Shown: positions 34,824 through 45,810, numbered from the stretch's first letter. The stretch is DNA of 64,000 bases from Chelydra serpentina (GCA_037349315.1 JBAIAC010000007.1:2728001-2792000); one strand, 5' to 3'. Program-made: numbers and translations. The notes: generated from the sequence alone by a model not told the origin.

Positions 34824-35155
34824 AATCATAGGATCTCAGGGTTGGAAGGGACCTCAGGAGGTCATCTAGTCCAACCCCCTGCTCAAAGCAGGACCAACCC
34901 CAACTAAATCATCCCAGCCAGGGCTTTGTCAAGCCTGACCTTAAAAACCTCTAAGGAAGGAGATTCCACCACCTCCCTAGGTAACCCATTCCAGTGCTTC
35001 ACCACCCTACTAGTGAAAAAGGTTTTTCCTAATATCCAACCAAAACCTCCCCCTCTGCAACTTGAGACCATTACTCCTTGTTCTGTCATCTTCTACCACT
35101 GAGAACAGTCTAGATCCATCCTCTTTGGAACCCCCTTTCAGGTAGTATGACATTA
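34824..35155 (-). mobile_element. CR1 LINE 3' end
   Basis: On the plus strand: AATCATAGGATCTCAGGG, CCCCCTGCTCAAAGCAGG, GGAAGGAGATTCCACCACCT, CCATTCCAGTGCTTCACCAC and GTTCTGTCATCTTCTACCAC. It is a well-preserved copy. The short minus frame at 34904-35089 is the end of CR1 ORF2. Confidence 0.9.
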
Positions 35156-35261
35156 AAAGGGATCAAAGACAGCAATGATTTTTTTCCCCATGGCAAACAA
35201 AGAAGCGGACAACATCTTCGCACTTATGCATGTTTGTCCTAATGACCACAATCATTTACAC

Positions 35262-35606
35262 ACACACACACAGAGTCTGTGGAACTCACAGCCACAAGAT
35301 ATTTCTAAAGTCTAGATCTTAGCAGGGGTCAAAGAATAATTGGAAACGTATGTAACGAATACAAACACCCACAAATCCTGCATATTATATACAATAAAAA
35401 TGTGTACGGAATATACACCCTTTTGCTTCAGGGCATAAACCAAGCACTGGCTAGGATTAGGGAAAAATTCCCAAATGGGCTGGTTGTTCCATAGGCAGCT
35501 TCTCATACCTTCCTCTGCAGCATCTGTTACTATTCACATTGTTGGAGACAGGATACTAGAGCAGACGGACCACCGGCTACATCCAGTGTGGCAATTCCTG
35601 TATAAG
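35262..35606 (+). mobile_element. CR1 LINE 3' end (GGCAATTCCTGT subfamily)
   Basis: TGTGGAACTCACAGCCACAA, GCTTCAGGGCATAAACCAAG, CCTTCCTCTGCAGCATCTG, GACAGGATACTAGAGCAGAC and AGTGTGGCAATTCCTGT follow the order of this subfamily. Confidence 0.75.
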
Positions 35607-35842
35607 GATGTGGGTGTGACTACAGAGGTCAAAATGGTCACCCAGGTGAGTTTTCTAATGTATGAATAAAAGAATGTCATTGTTAAACACAAGCTCTCTT
35701 TGCTTTCATGAGCACACCACAATTCCTGTGTCCCTTCAGCCTTGGTGTGCCCCATACAACCCACCTGTTTAGAATGTCTAAGGACGGCGTTGCAGGCTTG
35801 GCTTACAAACAAATTGTTGTGTACATGAAAGGTTATTTCAAG

Positions 35843-36105
35843 GAAAGAAGCTTTATGGTTAAGGCACTGGACTGGGACTCAATTCGCCGCTCTGCCATGA
35901 ACTTCATGTATGGCCTTTGGCAAGTCACTTAATCTTTCTGTGATTAAGTTCCTGTTTGCAAAATGGGGATATTTCCTTTGTCTAGCTTGTCTATTTGGAT
36001 TGGAAACTATCGGAGGCAGGAGCTGTCTATTACTATATGTATATGTAAGTACAGACCTTAGCACAACAGGGCCTCGGCTTGGGCCTCTACCTTAATAGAA
36101 ATAAT
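35843..36105 (+). mobile_element. MIR-like CORE-SINE with L2-like tail
   Basis: TTAAGGCACTGGACTGGGAC, CTTTGGCAAGTCACTTAATC and GCAAAATGGGGATATTTCC give the body; TTGGAAACTATCGGAGGCAG and CTTAGCACAACAGGGCCTCG give the tail. It is nearly full length. Confidence 0.8.
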
Positions 36106-36282
36106 CCTGATGGGAAGTGGAAGAAGGAATGTGAAATGGAGAAAGATGGAGTAAGTTAGTATCAGTGCTTAGGTATTATGGTGTTAGCCATTTCACACGT
36201 GCTTAAAATAGATTAAAGTTGTGAGCTGAAGATTAGAATTGGCATAATTATGTGATGTATCAGCGGTTGCAGGATGTCAAGC
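36106..36282. other. No recognised feature
   Basis: Short unassigned stretch. Confidence 0.3.
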
Positions 36283-36428
36283 TCATAGAATATTAGGGTT
36301 GGAAGGGACCTTAGGAGGTCATCTAGTCCAACCCCCTGCTCAAAGCAGGACCAATCCCCAATTTTTGCCCCAGATCCCTAAATGGCCCCCTCAAGGATTG
36401 AACTCACAACCCTGGGTTTAGCAGGCCA
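36283..36428 (-). mobile_element. tRNA-derived SINE with CR1 tail, head truncated
   Basis: Read on the minus strand, a B-box-like GTGAGTTCAATCC (plus 36395-36407) is followed by CCATTTAGGGATC, then the CR1-like tail with CCTGCTTTGAGCAGGGGG. The A-box end is missing. It is the same family as 49181-49350. Confidence 0.8.
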
Positions 36429-37464
36429 AAATAACTAACTGTTTTGCTGCTTGATTATCTGAGTTGCTTAAAATAGGTTATAAATGAGATGTCGCCTATG
36501 CACAAAGAAGAAATATGTATTTTCAATCCGCATCAATTTTGATTGAGGAAAAACAACACGGAGAAAGATCAGCAAGGTCTTTCCAAGAGAGCACAGTGTG
36601 TGTGCCTTCTTTGCAACAGACTGCTGTAACTTTGAGAACAAAATGGCTGCTGTCTCTGCACACAGGCCAAGTTCTTAGAACTTTAAAGCGGCAGTAGCCA
36701 GAAAATAAAGAGATCATTGGTTCCTAGACGCATACAACAACAAAAAATCAAGAATTATATGAAAATGCAGGTGGTAGCATGTAACCAGTGGGAGCAGTCC
36801 AGAAGTGTGTAAACAGGGATAGGAGTAGAAAGACACACGTACTCTCCCTGACTGTTACTGACTTGCTGAGTGACCTTGGGAGAGGTTATTCTCAATGCTG
36901 CCTTCACCCCATGTGTAAATCAGGAGAGAAACTACTTTAGACAAAAAGATTTTAGCCTGTTAAAGTTACGTTTAGACTCTAATAAGTGTGTGATACTTTT
37001 GTTTTATGTGTAACCATTGCTATTTCCATTAACTTTACTCGGGATCTCTTAATCGTCATTTATATTAATAAGCATATGGCTGTTTTCACTAGCATTATAT
37101 CTCAGTGTGGTGGTATTATAAAGGACCTGATCCTGTGTTGTACCAATCAAGCTGTTTGTATACAGTTCCCTTGGAACCTGCTAATCACTGTGATGTCCAG
37201 TGACAGGGGCCGGACACTACAGGGTGATGCTTCAGAGGAGCTTGGGGTGCACCAAGTGTTAACTTGCATGGGAAAATAAGCACTGGCAGATTGGGTGGCT
37301 GACAGGTTGGGGGCATCAGGGAGCACTCTTTCTCGCTGAGGCAGGGGGTAAAGTGGTGACTCTCGCGTGTCTAACAACAGAAGACAGTACCACACACATA
37401 CGGCCTCTCCCACCTACTCAACATGACCAATCCCCCGTCATCTGGAGAGAACTGTCTGGTTTGT
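36429..37464. other. Mostly unassigned; weak CORE-SINE trace
   Basis: Near 36858-36925, TGACTTGCTGAGTGACCTTGG and CCATGTGTAAATCAGGAGAG resemble a CORE-SINE body. Nothing else is identifiable. Confidence 0.3.
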
Positions 37465-37580
37465 CTATTTAGAGTCTGAGCTCTTCAGGGCAAAAATTGT
37501 CCCTAAGTGTATGTCTGAACAGCATAGTAGGGGCCCAAACATGGCTGGATCTCTAGATGCTACTGTAATATAAGTAATAT
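37465..37580 (+). mobile_element. CORE-SINE/L2-like 3' tail
   Basis: TAGAGTCTGAGCTCTTCAGG, AACAGCATAGTAGGGGCCC and GATGCTACTGTAATATAAGT match the tail seen at 36000-36105 and 51794-51915. Confidence 0.6.
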
Positions 37581-39013
37581 TTCATCATACTAAAATACAT
37601 GGATTATTTGGGGCCCACTGTGCTAATCATGTTCCCCCGTCTCCCCTCCAAATCATAATAATCCCAATGTAGTGCTTTTTATGCAGAAAACTATTAATGA
37701 ATTTAGGGGGGCTGTATTCAAAGTTCTAATTACAACGCACACATGTAATTATATTAACACCTTTTCTTTTTGATAAATAAAGCTATCTTCACATACCACT
37801 CTATATTTATAGCAGGCTTTCCAGGATCCCAATTTTCAGTGGCACAAAAGAAGGCGGTATAAAGAAGAAGTTTTATTATAAAAGTGACTTTAAAAAAAGC
37901 GTAAAAGAGTTTGGAGCCTAATCCAAAACAGAGTGTGAATGTGTTACTGCAAAAAGTTTCATACAGATGGTTAAAAGCATCCTGATTCAAGAATAACCCA
38001 ATAAAATGGAAAAGTGCTTCTATATATTTTCCTAGTCTGTTAGCTCAGAAACACCATTCCTGCTTGTTTTGGCTCATTTTTATTCCTGCCTTTGAGTGTA
38101 AAGGAATGGCAAGGAAGTTTATGAATGAGGTCCCACTAACATTCCAGAATGGAACATGTACCTGGACTGATTTCTGCCTAAATCCTGGGATGAGGTCATT
38201 TAAAAACCACCTATTTTCCCCAGTGTGCTAACTCCAAGACTGAAATGGACAGATTTGTGGCTAATGCGATGCAGAAACACGCACAGTAGTCTTCACGAAT
38301 GCCAACATAAGCCTACCTTCATTGGATAGGGCTCTTGGAAAAAGATTTCCACTTTCAAAGGATGTTTATAAAATCAGTTTGATCTGCATGCACTCCGGTT
38401 CAGGAATGAGCTGAGATAATGTTTTCCCATGCCAATGTGAGGACAGCTTCTTGGTAACAAAACAAAAAAAACAAACCCCCAAAATAAAAAATAAAACCAA
38501 CAAAAAACAACAACAACTCACTAAAGGGTTAGAACAACAGGAAATGATTCATTTACTACTAGTTGCTCACATATTTTAAAGAGTTCCCTGAACTATTCCT
38601 TTAGTGTATCCAAAAAACAATGATGGTGGGGGAAGATGCATGACATGAAAGTGAATTTCGTTGTTGAAACAGTAAACACCGAGGAATGGTTCTGTAACCA
38701 AAGTATGTAAAATACCTTTCAATCCAGGAGCAACAGAAATCCAAGTCTGCTGGAGTTAGTTGCATTCTGGGGGGCGGGGGGGGGGGGGGAATACAAAAAG
38801 GAGTATGACAAGTGTATTAGCAGTGTAGAGGAGCCACTGAAGGATGGTTTTCCTTGTGCCATAAAATAAATTCGACAATGAAGGTCTTTTAGAAACCTAA
38901 TGGGATCTTTCTTGAATGCCATTTACATGGAAGCTGTCAAGCTGTCATTCATCCAAAAACATTCACTTGAAAACATAACAGAAATCAAAATGACTGTATT
39001 TCCTAACTGTTTA
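37581..39013. other. Mostly unassigned; A-rich simple tract
   Basis: An AAAC/AAAAT-rich simple tract lies at about 38458-38520 and a G-rich run at about 38770-38790. No repeat family or exon is recognised. Confidence 0.35.
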
Positions 39014-39021
39014 TTTCAAGC

Positions 39022-39351
39022 CAGTGATACTCAGACTGCAGCTCGCAAGCGACAAGCAGCTCTTTGCAGCACATGATATTAAAACACTGCGTGATGGAAT
39101 TATTAACCAACCAGGATGCTTTTATTATGGTTTTAACCACTGGAATTATCAACTTGCATTAAGTTCTAATTTATTTGCTGTGAGAATTAATATTTATATA
39201 TATAAAACCTAATATTTCCCCTATCATCCTGTTTAAATCAGAATATATAGCACTATAGTAAATGAAACAATGAACTCATACTACCATGATTCTTTTGACT
39301 AATGTTGATCGCTAATTTGGCTCCTGAATCGCTGAGGTCTGAGTGTCACTG
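39022..39351 (+). mobile_element. hAT-like element, near-perfect 8-bp TSD
   Basis: TTTCAAGC (39014-39021) and TTTTAAGC (39352-39359) differ at one base. The ends CAGTGATACTCAGAC and GTCTGAGTGTCACTG are inverted. The interior word GATATTAAAACACTGCGTGA is shared, inverted, with 41616-41902. Confidence 0.8.
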
Positions 39352-39479
39352 TTTTAAGCACATTTATACAGAAAGCAATTTTCTGCATAGCCATCTTATA
39401 TAGCTAAGAAGCAAATGCATTCCATTAGCCAGGACTGCCTTCATTTCTGGGATCTGTATCTGACCCAACTAACCTATCT

Positions 39480-39690
39480 GTTTATAGGCCCCTGTCTACA
39501 TAGTATCTGAGCACCTAACAATCTTTTATATAGTTGTCCTCATAGCACCCAGGGTGGTGGTGTTATTCCATTTCACAAATCGGGAACTGAGACTTACTTA
39601 AGGTCATACAGAAATCTGCAGCAGAACAAGGGATTGAACCCAGATCTTGGAAACCTCAGATTAGTGCCCTAACCACTGGGTTCCTGCCCT
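39480..39690 (-). mobile_element. MIR-like CORE-SINE
   Basis: On the plus strand: ATTTCACAAATCGGGAACTG, TACTTAAGGTCATACAG, AGGGATTGAACCCAGATC and AGTGCCCTAACCACTGGG, the reversed CORE-SINE with its tRNA-like head. Confidence 0.75.
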
Positions 39691-40801
39691 TTCCTCGCTG
39701 ATAACGTACATTATCTGGTACTAGGGCAGATTGAGACTGGGTCCAGCTATGAATGAGCTAATTTTTCCCCTAAGAAAAAGAATACCCAAGGGCGCTTTGC
39801 ATTCCGTGCTGGACATAAAATAAAAACCACATAGAAACCAAATTCAGATCAGAAAGGCAAATTCTTCCTCCCAGATATCAAGAGCCAGATTCTTATATAG
39901 CTAAGGTTGAATAGCAGCACCTGCCATTAGTGGTTCCATTCCTTTCAGCAGGACCACACATGGAGTGAGGCTCATTATTCATAACAGGAGCCAGTATTGC
40001 CAGCTCCAGGCATTTAGAAAAAAAATCACGTGCCAGGACCCCCAAAATCATGAGATTTAAAAAAATCTGAGTCTCTGTATTGAGATTTTGGGATACATGC
40101 TGAGCTAGGAGATGAACCCACGTCCCAGTCTAGAGACTGCCACACAAGACTAGCCCTTCACTAATTAATTATAACAATTATTAAGCATTTATTACAGTAG
40201 CACCCAAAGGCCAAAACTGGGATTGGGGCCCCACATGTTACATCCTGTACGAACACAGGCAAAGAGACAGTCCCTGCCCCAAAGAGTTTACAGGCTGAAA
40301 AAGCAGAGGAAGGGGGGAGTGGATAACATACAGGTAAGGTGATGACTGGCAGTTTTGCTAGTTACATATTCTTGTTTGGGTATGGGGGGATTTTTTGATA
40401 TCATTACATATTGTGACTTATTTGCCAGACTGCACCTGCACATTTCCCCCCCTGTTTATCAGCCAATCCAGGAAATACGCTAACCCAGCACAAGCTGCCT
40501 TGGTGTCATTGTTTAACACCCCTGCCCCTAAAAAAATAACTAATGAATTGAATCCGATCCTAATTAAGAAGCTGTTTTTCCTTCTAGAAGGCTGCTGTGC
40601 ATGTCAAGTGAAGTGCTATTTTTAGGGCTCTTGCAGAAATTCTGTTATTAATTTCTTGCGAATCGTGAACAAAAAAAATCCACACACCATTTAAAACTGT
40701 TCCAGGCCAAGTAAAGTGTAACCATTGTTCTGTAAACCCAATTTTTGATGAGGCTGCTTACTTTCCAGGACAGCACAGAGGGTTAATAGATACCTGTCTA
40801 C
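39691..40801. other. Mostly unassigned; repeat traces
   Basis: A CATGAGATTT-type fragment of the 1020 family lies at 39993-40085. A reversed L2-like tail (AGACAGTCCCTGCCCCAAAG) lies near 40265-40300. No exon is seen. Confidence 0.35.
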
Positions 40802-41530
40802 TGTGACAAAGCTTTGTCCTTGTCTCCGTGGATCCTGCGTTTCCTGGCGGATTTGTGCTAGCCTCAGAGCTCACTGTGACCCTCTTTGTAGCCCTTCTCT
40901 CTCTAGAGGCAAGGGTCACAGCCTACTGAGCCATTTTCATTATAAGCCAGTGAGGGAGGTAAGGAGAAGCTACCCTCCCTTGCACAGTCTCTGTAGTCTC
41001 CCAGTCTTGGTGATTAATTGAGGGGGAGGCAAAAGGGCCGGGAGAGCCCGGGCCCACCCTCTACTCCAGGCTCCAGCCCAGGGACCAGAATAGTATCAGC
41101 TATGGTAGCTGACCTTTTAGAAGTAGGACACATACAATTCCCTGGGCTACTTCCCCACAGCAGCCTCCACTTCCTCAAACTCCACTTCACCCTTACCTCA
41201 GGGCCTCCTTCCTTCTGCCTAATATGGTATGTACAGCTCAGTCTCTCCAATAGCGCAACCTCCTTCCACAGCTCCTGACATCCACACCTCACTGACTCAC
41301 CGGGAGGCTTTTAACTAGTTCCAGCCAACCCTTGATTGGCTTCAAGCGTCCCAATCAACCTAGCTATCTCCACTGCTTTTTCTAGAAGGATCTTAATTGG
41401 CTTCAGGTGTCTTGATTAACCTGGAGCAACTGCCATTTGGTTACCAAGGTATCAGGGATTTGTTTAGCCTGGGGCTAACATACTGGTTCCTCACGACTTT
41501 GCTATAGCCATCTGGCCTTGCCCCGTCACA
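40802..41530 (-). mobile_element. Solo LTR, 4-bp TSD
   Basis: CTAC repeats lie at 40798-40801 and 41531-41534. The ends are TGTGACAAAGC and CCCCGTCACA. Read on the minus strand it starts TGTGACGGGGCAAGGCCAG, which I know as a recurrent turtle LTR start. At 729 bp it has no internal region next to it. Orientation rests on that recognition rather than on a clear TATA box. Confidence 0.7.
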
Positions 41531-41615
41531 CTACTGAGAACACATCCTGTGTTAAGCAATGAAGGGACTTATTTAAAGCCCATTGAATTCGGTGGAAGGA
41601 CTTTATATGCTAAAG

Positions 41616-41902
41616 CAGCGATACTCAGACTTTAGTGGTTCAGTAGCCAAATTAGCGATCAACATTACCCAAAAGAGCCACAGAATTCACTGTTTCATTT
41701 ACTGTATTATCTCTAATATTCTCACAGCAAAACAACTGACCGACTAGTCTACAATTGGTTAATAACATAGTAAAGGCATCCTGATCGGTTAATAACTTTG
41801 ATGGGTTAATAATTCAGTCACACAGTGTTTTAATATCATGTGCCGCAGGAGTCACATTAAAGAGCTGCTTGTGGGTCCCGAGCCTCAGTCTGAGTATCAC
41901 GG
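41616..41902 (-). mobile_element. hAT-like element, inverted relative of 39022
   Basis: The ends are CAGCGATACTCAGAC and GTCTGAGTATCACGG. The flanks TGCTAAAG and CCCTAAAG agree at 6 of 8. On the minus strand it carries ACAAGCAGCTCTTTAATG and GATATTAAAACACTGTGTGA, matching 39022-39351. Confidence 0.75.
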
Positions 41903-42017
41903 CCCTAAAGCACTATTAGACTTAAAACAAAGGTCTGATCTTTTCCTTATAAACTGGCAATCATCCTATTTATATTAATTCTCTACATGGAGTGGGGCAG
42001 GAGAGAGGGCGACTCCA

Positions 42018-42355
42018 AAGATAGTCAACTACCTGAAGGGGGGTTCCAAAGAGGATGGAGCTCGGCTGTTCTCAGTGGTGTCAGATGACAGAACAAGGAG
42101 TAATGGTCTCAAGTTGCAGTGGGGGAGGTCTAGGTTGGATATTAGGAAACACTATTCACTAGGAGGGTGATGAAGCACTGGAATGGGTTACCTAGGGAGG
42201 TGGTGGAATCTCCATCCTTAGAGGTTTTTAAGGCCCGGCTTGACAAAGCCCTGGCTGGGATGATTTAGTTGGGGGATTGGTCCTGCTTTGAGCAGGGGGT
42301 TGGACTAGATGACCCCCTGAGGTCTCTTCCAACCCTAATCTTCTATGATTCTATA
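42018..42355 (+). mobile_element. CR1 LINE 3' end with ATTCTATG tail
   Basis: GGATGGAGCTCGGCTGTTCT, TGGTCTCAAGTTGCAGTGGG, CCTAGGGAGGTGGTGGAATC and GGACTAGATGACCCCCTGAG end in CTATGATTCTAT, the CR1 terminal octamers. It is the best-preserved plus-strand copy. Confidence 0.9.
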
Positions 42356-43650
42356 TAAATGTGAGCGAGATATTTAAAGTGATCATTTAAAGCCTGTTCC
42401 CAAACCCATTGAAATCAACGAGAACATTTGAATTCACAGCAGCGCATTATATATTTGCAAGCTAAAGCTTCTATTTCAATAGGCTTGTTTGCTTATTCTA
42501 ACCAATAATAATCAGCTGAACAGTAAACGAGTCTCTGAAATGCACTAATGAGCACAGCACCCACAGGCTACCCACGTTAGACCACTTGGTACTGTTTAAT
42601 TCTAGACAATCCGTACCCTCTTGCCAACTAAAGTGCAAAGTCTAATTGAATAAAGCTCCTGTTTTATTCATAGGGCATATAAACTGCCAGCGTTATGGTG
42701 ACAAACTTTCCAAGAGCTTTTACAGTTATTCAAAACATTCAAGTATGTCTAAACTGGAAGATGGACAGAGGCTGGGTTTTAATTTTGCAAAAACCTCACT
42801 GATCAAATACAGGGTTGCTTTGGAACAGAATTTCAAAACACTTGTCCCGCATGGATGGCGGGCCAAACACTACGTAAAGTCATCCTTAGTGTCCCGTCCT
42901 TTTTAGAAATGCTTTTTTATTGTTAGACAAGAGTATTTTTATTTCACACCCCACCCCTCTTCTCACCTTTGCTAATGATGCAGTAACAAAGGTTACGGCT
43001 CTCAATGCTTGTAGTGTTAAAACACTCAGTAACAGCAATTCTAGAGTCAGGATCATTGCCTCAACTCATAATCCTGTGGCAGGGGACATGGGGGGAGCAA
43101 ATCTCCCCCCCCCCGCGCCCCTGAGATTATTATTTGTAGAGAGTTTCCTCCTCCACACACACAAAAGCCTCACGACCAAACAGGCCTCAGATCAGATTTG
43201 TGAGGGTATGTCTACACTGCATGGTAAACTAGGGTCTGTGGGCCAGTTCCAGCTCTTTAAACATTTGTCCTTTCAGTGCTTTTTGCTCCCTTTTGTCAGG
43301 TACTCTCTTTAAAAAGATATAACGGTGTTTTAAAAAAAAGATCTAAGGTGAAATCCTGGCCCCATCGAAGCCCATAACAAAACCTCCAATGACGTCACTG
43401 GGGCCGGGATTTCAGCCTTAGTGCGTGAGTGTCTATCAAGTGACTAGCTACACCTGTTATAAATCCCATTGAGGTCTCTGGCTTGAGCTGCATCCACACT
43501 GTAAAATGATGGGGCTTGGACCTGAGTCATAGTTGGATTTGGGCTTTGACCCACCCCTGCCAGCAGGGTCCTAGGAGCCGAATCCTTGCTGACCCAAATC
43601 AGGCTGATGTGTGTGTGGATGGAAGGGGGCTTGAGCTCAAACATGAGTCT
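42356..43650. other. Unassigned PLE target region
   Basis: Contains GAGGGTATGTCTACACTGC at 43201 and GCATCCACACTG at 43489, typical of short sauropsid DNA elements. Much of 43200-43650, resuming after 45803, is probably an old repeat into which the PLE inserted. No exon is seen. Confidence 0.35.
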
Positions 43651-43662
43651 TAATGCGCAGTG

Positions 43663-45791
43663 AAAATAAGAAAGAAAAACTTGTAGCACCTTAGAGACTA
43701 ACAAATTTATTTCAGCATAAGCTTTCGTGGGTTAGTACCCACTTCATCGGATGCATGGAATGAAATTATATTTCAGACAGATATTTATACAGTCAGAGAA
43801 ACATGATGGTCCAGGTGTATAGACCAATCTTAAGAGGCTAATTAGTTGAGAGGAAACATGACAGCAGGGGAAGAAAAAGCTTTTAAAGTGATAAACAAGA
43901 TGGTCACACAGGTGTGAATGAGGATCGTTAACTTAAGGGAAATAGATTCAATTAACATAATGGCCGAGCCATTCCAAATCACGATTTAATCCGGAGGCAA
44001 CGCAATCTAGTTTGCATATCAATTCGAGTTCAATAGTTTCTCTTTGAAGTCTGCTTTTGGAGTTAATCTGTCGCAACACTGCTATCCTCAAATCTGTCAT
44101 TGAGTGATCAGGGAGGTTGAAGTGTTCACCTACTGGTTTTTGAAAGTTATGATTCCTGATGTCAGATTTATGTCCATTTATTCTTTTGCGTAGAGACTGT
44201 CCGGTTTGGCCAATGTACATGGCAGAGGGGCATTGCTGGCACATGATGGCATATATCACATTGGTAGATGTGCAGGTGAATGAGCCCCTGATGGCGTGGC
44301 GGATGTGATTAGGCCCTGTGATGGTATCACTTGAATCGATATGTTGACAGAGTTGGCATCGGGCTTTGTTGCAAGGATAGGTTCCTGGGTTGGTGTTTTT
44401 GTTGTATGGTGTGTGGTTGCTGGTGAGTAATTGCTTCAGGTTGGGGGGCTGTCTGTAAGCAAGGATTGGTCTGTCGCCCAAGATCTGTGAGAGTGAGGGA
44501 TCATCTTTTAGGATAGGTTGTAGATCTTTGATGATGCGCTGGAGAGGTTTTAGTTGGGGGCTAAAGGTGACGGCTAGTGGTGTTCTGTTATTTTCTTTTT
44601 TGGGCCTGTCTTGTAGTAGTTGACTCCTGGGTACTCTTTTGGCCCTGTCGATCTGTTTTTTCACTTCAGCAGGTGGGTATTGTAGTTGTAAGAATGCTTG
44701 ATAGAGATCTTGTAGGTGTTTGTCTCTGTCTGAGGGATTGGAGCAAATGCGGTTGTATCTTAGAGCTTGGCTGTAAACAATGGATCGTGTGGTGTGTCCA
44801 GGATGGAAGCTGGAAGCATGTAGGTAAGTATAGCGGTCAGTAGGTTTCCGGTATAGGGTGGTGTTAATGTGACCATCACTTATTAGCACAGTGGTGTCTA
44901 GAAAATGGACCGCTTGTGTGGACTGGTCTAGGCTGAGGTTGATGGTGGGATGGAAATTGTTGAAATCATGGTGGAATTCCTCAAGGGCTTCTTTTCCATG
45001 GGTCCAAATGATGAAGATATCATCAATGTAGTGCAAGTAGAGTAGGGGTGTTAGGCGACGAGAGCTGAGGAAGCGTTGTTCTAAGTCAGCCATAAAAATG
45101 TTGGCATACTGTGGGGCCATACGGGTACCCATAGCAGTGCCACTGACTTGAAGGTAAATATTGTCCCCAAATGTGAAATAGTTGTGGGTGAGGACAAAAT
45201 CACAAAGTTCGGCTACCAGGTTAGCCGTGGTAGTATCAGGGATACTGTTCCTGACAGCTTGTAGTCCATCATTGTGTGGAATGTTAGTGTAGAGGGCTTC
45301 TACATCCATAGTGGCCAGGATGGTGTTGTCTGGAAGATCACCGATGGATTGTAGTTTCCTCAGGAAGTCAGTGGTGTCGCGAAGATAGCTGGGAGTGCTG
45401 GTAGCATAGGGCCTGAGGAGAGAGTCTACATAGCCAGACAATCCTGCTGTTAGGGTGCCAATGCCTGAGATGATGGGGCGTCCAGGATTACCAGGTTTAT
45501 GGATCTTGGGTAGCAGATAGAATGTCCCTGGTCGGGGTTCTAGGCACGTGTCTGTACAAATTTGTTCTTGTGCTTTTCCAGGGAGTTTCTGGAGCAGATG
45601 GTGCAGTTTCTTTTGGTACTCCTCAGTAGGGTCAGAGGATAAAGGTCTGTAGAATGTGGAGTTACAGAGCTGCCTGACAGCTTCTTGTTCATATTCCAAC
45701 TTATTCATGATGACGACAGCTCCTCCTTTGTCAGCCTTTTTGATTATGACTCCTTTGTCAGCCTTTTTGATTATGATGTTAGGGTTGTCCC
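43663..45791 (-). mobile_element. Penelope-like retroelement (EN+ type), 5'-truncated, 12-bp TSD
   Basis: TAATGCGCAGTG lies at 43651-43662 and 45792-45803, a perfect 12-bp target duplication that fixes the element at 2129 bp on the minus strand. It holds an open RT and GIY-YIG frame (see CDS), then about 285 bp of 3' sequence with a hammerhead-like core at 43713-43750 and the AGTCTCTAAGGTGCTACAAG tail that is repeated, alone, at 20752, 23600 and 30055. The 5' part of the element is absent. The unbroken frame and clean TSD point to a fairly recent insertion. Confidence 0.92.
43713..43750 (-). ncRNA. Hammerhead-ribozyme-like core at PLE 3' end
   Basis: On the minus strand: CCGATGA (plus 43744-43750), an extra A, perfect 6-bp stem II GTGGGT-ACTA-ACCCAC (43727-43742), GAAA (43723-43726) and short stem III GC-TTAT-GC (43715-43722), then T and G. 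The G at the cleavage position (A, C or U expected) and the C at core position 4 argue against activity in this copy. Confidence 0.45.
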
Positions 45792-45810
45792 TAATGCGCA
45801 GTGTAGCCAT
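43948..45810 (-). CDS. Penelope-like reverse transcriptase / GIY-YIG endonuclease, N-terminally truncated
   Basis: This 620-codon frame ends at TGA (43948-43950). It would copy element RNA into DNA at a nick made by its own endonuclease. Visible parts: ADKGGAVVIM motif (about residues 26-35); TFYLLPKIHKPGNPGRPI (96-113), typical of PLE RTs; RT motif A MDVEALYTNIP (168-178); motif B GTAMGTRMAPQYANIFM (224-240); motif C YIDD (261-264); a Cys-rich linker C480, C485, C488 with H490; and GIY-YIG with VIYAIM (518-523), MYIGQTGQSLRKR (531-543) and a late Glu-rich helix near 591-598. The first six residues (MATLRI) come wholly or mostly from the target duplication and flanking DNA: the ATG at 45808-45810 lies outside the element. 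Family proteins are longer at the N-terminus, so part is missing. VIIKKADKG is duplicated (residues 12-29). Expression is unsupported. Confidence 0.9.
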   Translation of the reverse strand: MATLRIRDNPNIIIKKADKGVIIKKADKGGAVVIMNKLEYEQEAVRQLCNSTFYRPLSSDPTEEYQKKLHHLLQKLPGKAQEQICTDTCLEPRPGTFYLLPKIHKPGNPGRPIISGIGTLTAGLSGYVDSLLRPYATSTPSYLRDTTDFLRKLQSIGDLPDNTILATMDVEALYTNIPHNDGLQAVRNSIPDTTTANLVAELCDFVLTHNYFTFGDNIYLQVSGTAMGTRMAPQYANIFMADLEQRFLSSRRLTPLLYLHYIDDIFIIWTHGKEALEEFHHDFNNFHPTINLSLDQSTQAVHFLDTTVLISDGHINTTLYRKPTDRYTYLHASSFHPGHTTRSIVYSQALRYNRICSNPSDRDKHLQDLYQAFLQLQYPPAEVKKQIDRAKRVPRSQLLQDRPKKENNRTPLAVTFSPQLKPLQRIIKDLQPILKDDPSLSQILGDRPILAYRQPPNLKQLLTSNHTPYNKNTNPGTYPCNKARCQLCQHIDSSDTITGPNHIRHAIRGSFTCTSTNVIYAIMCQQCPSAMYIGQTGQSLRKRINGHKSDIRNHNFQKPVGEHFNLPDHSMTDLRIAVLRQINSKSRLQRETIELELICKLDCVASGLNRDLEWLGHYVN

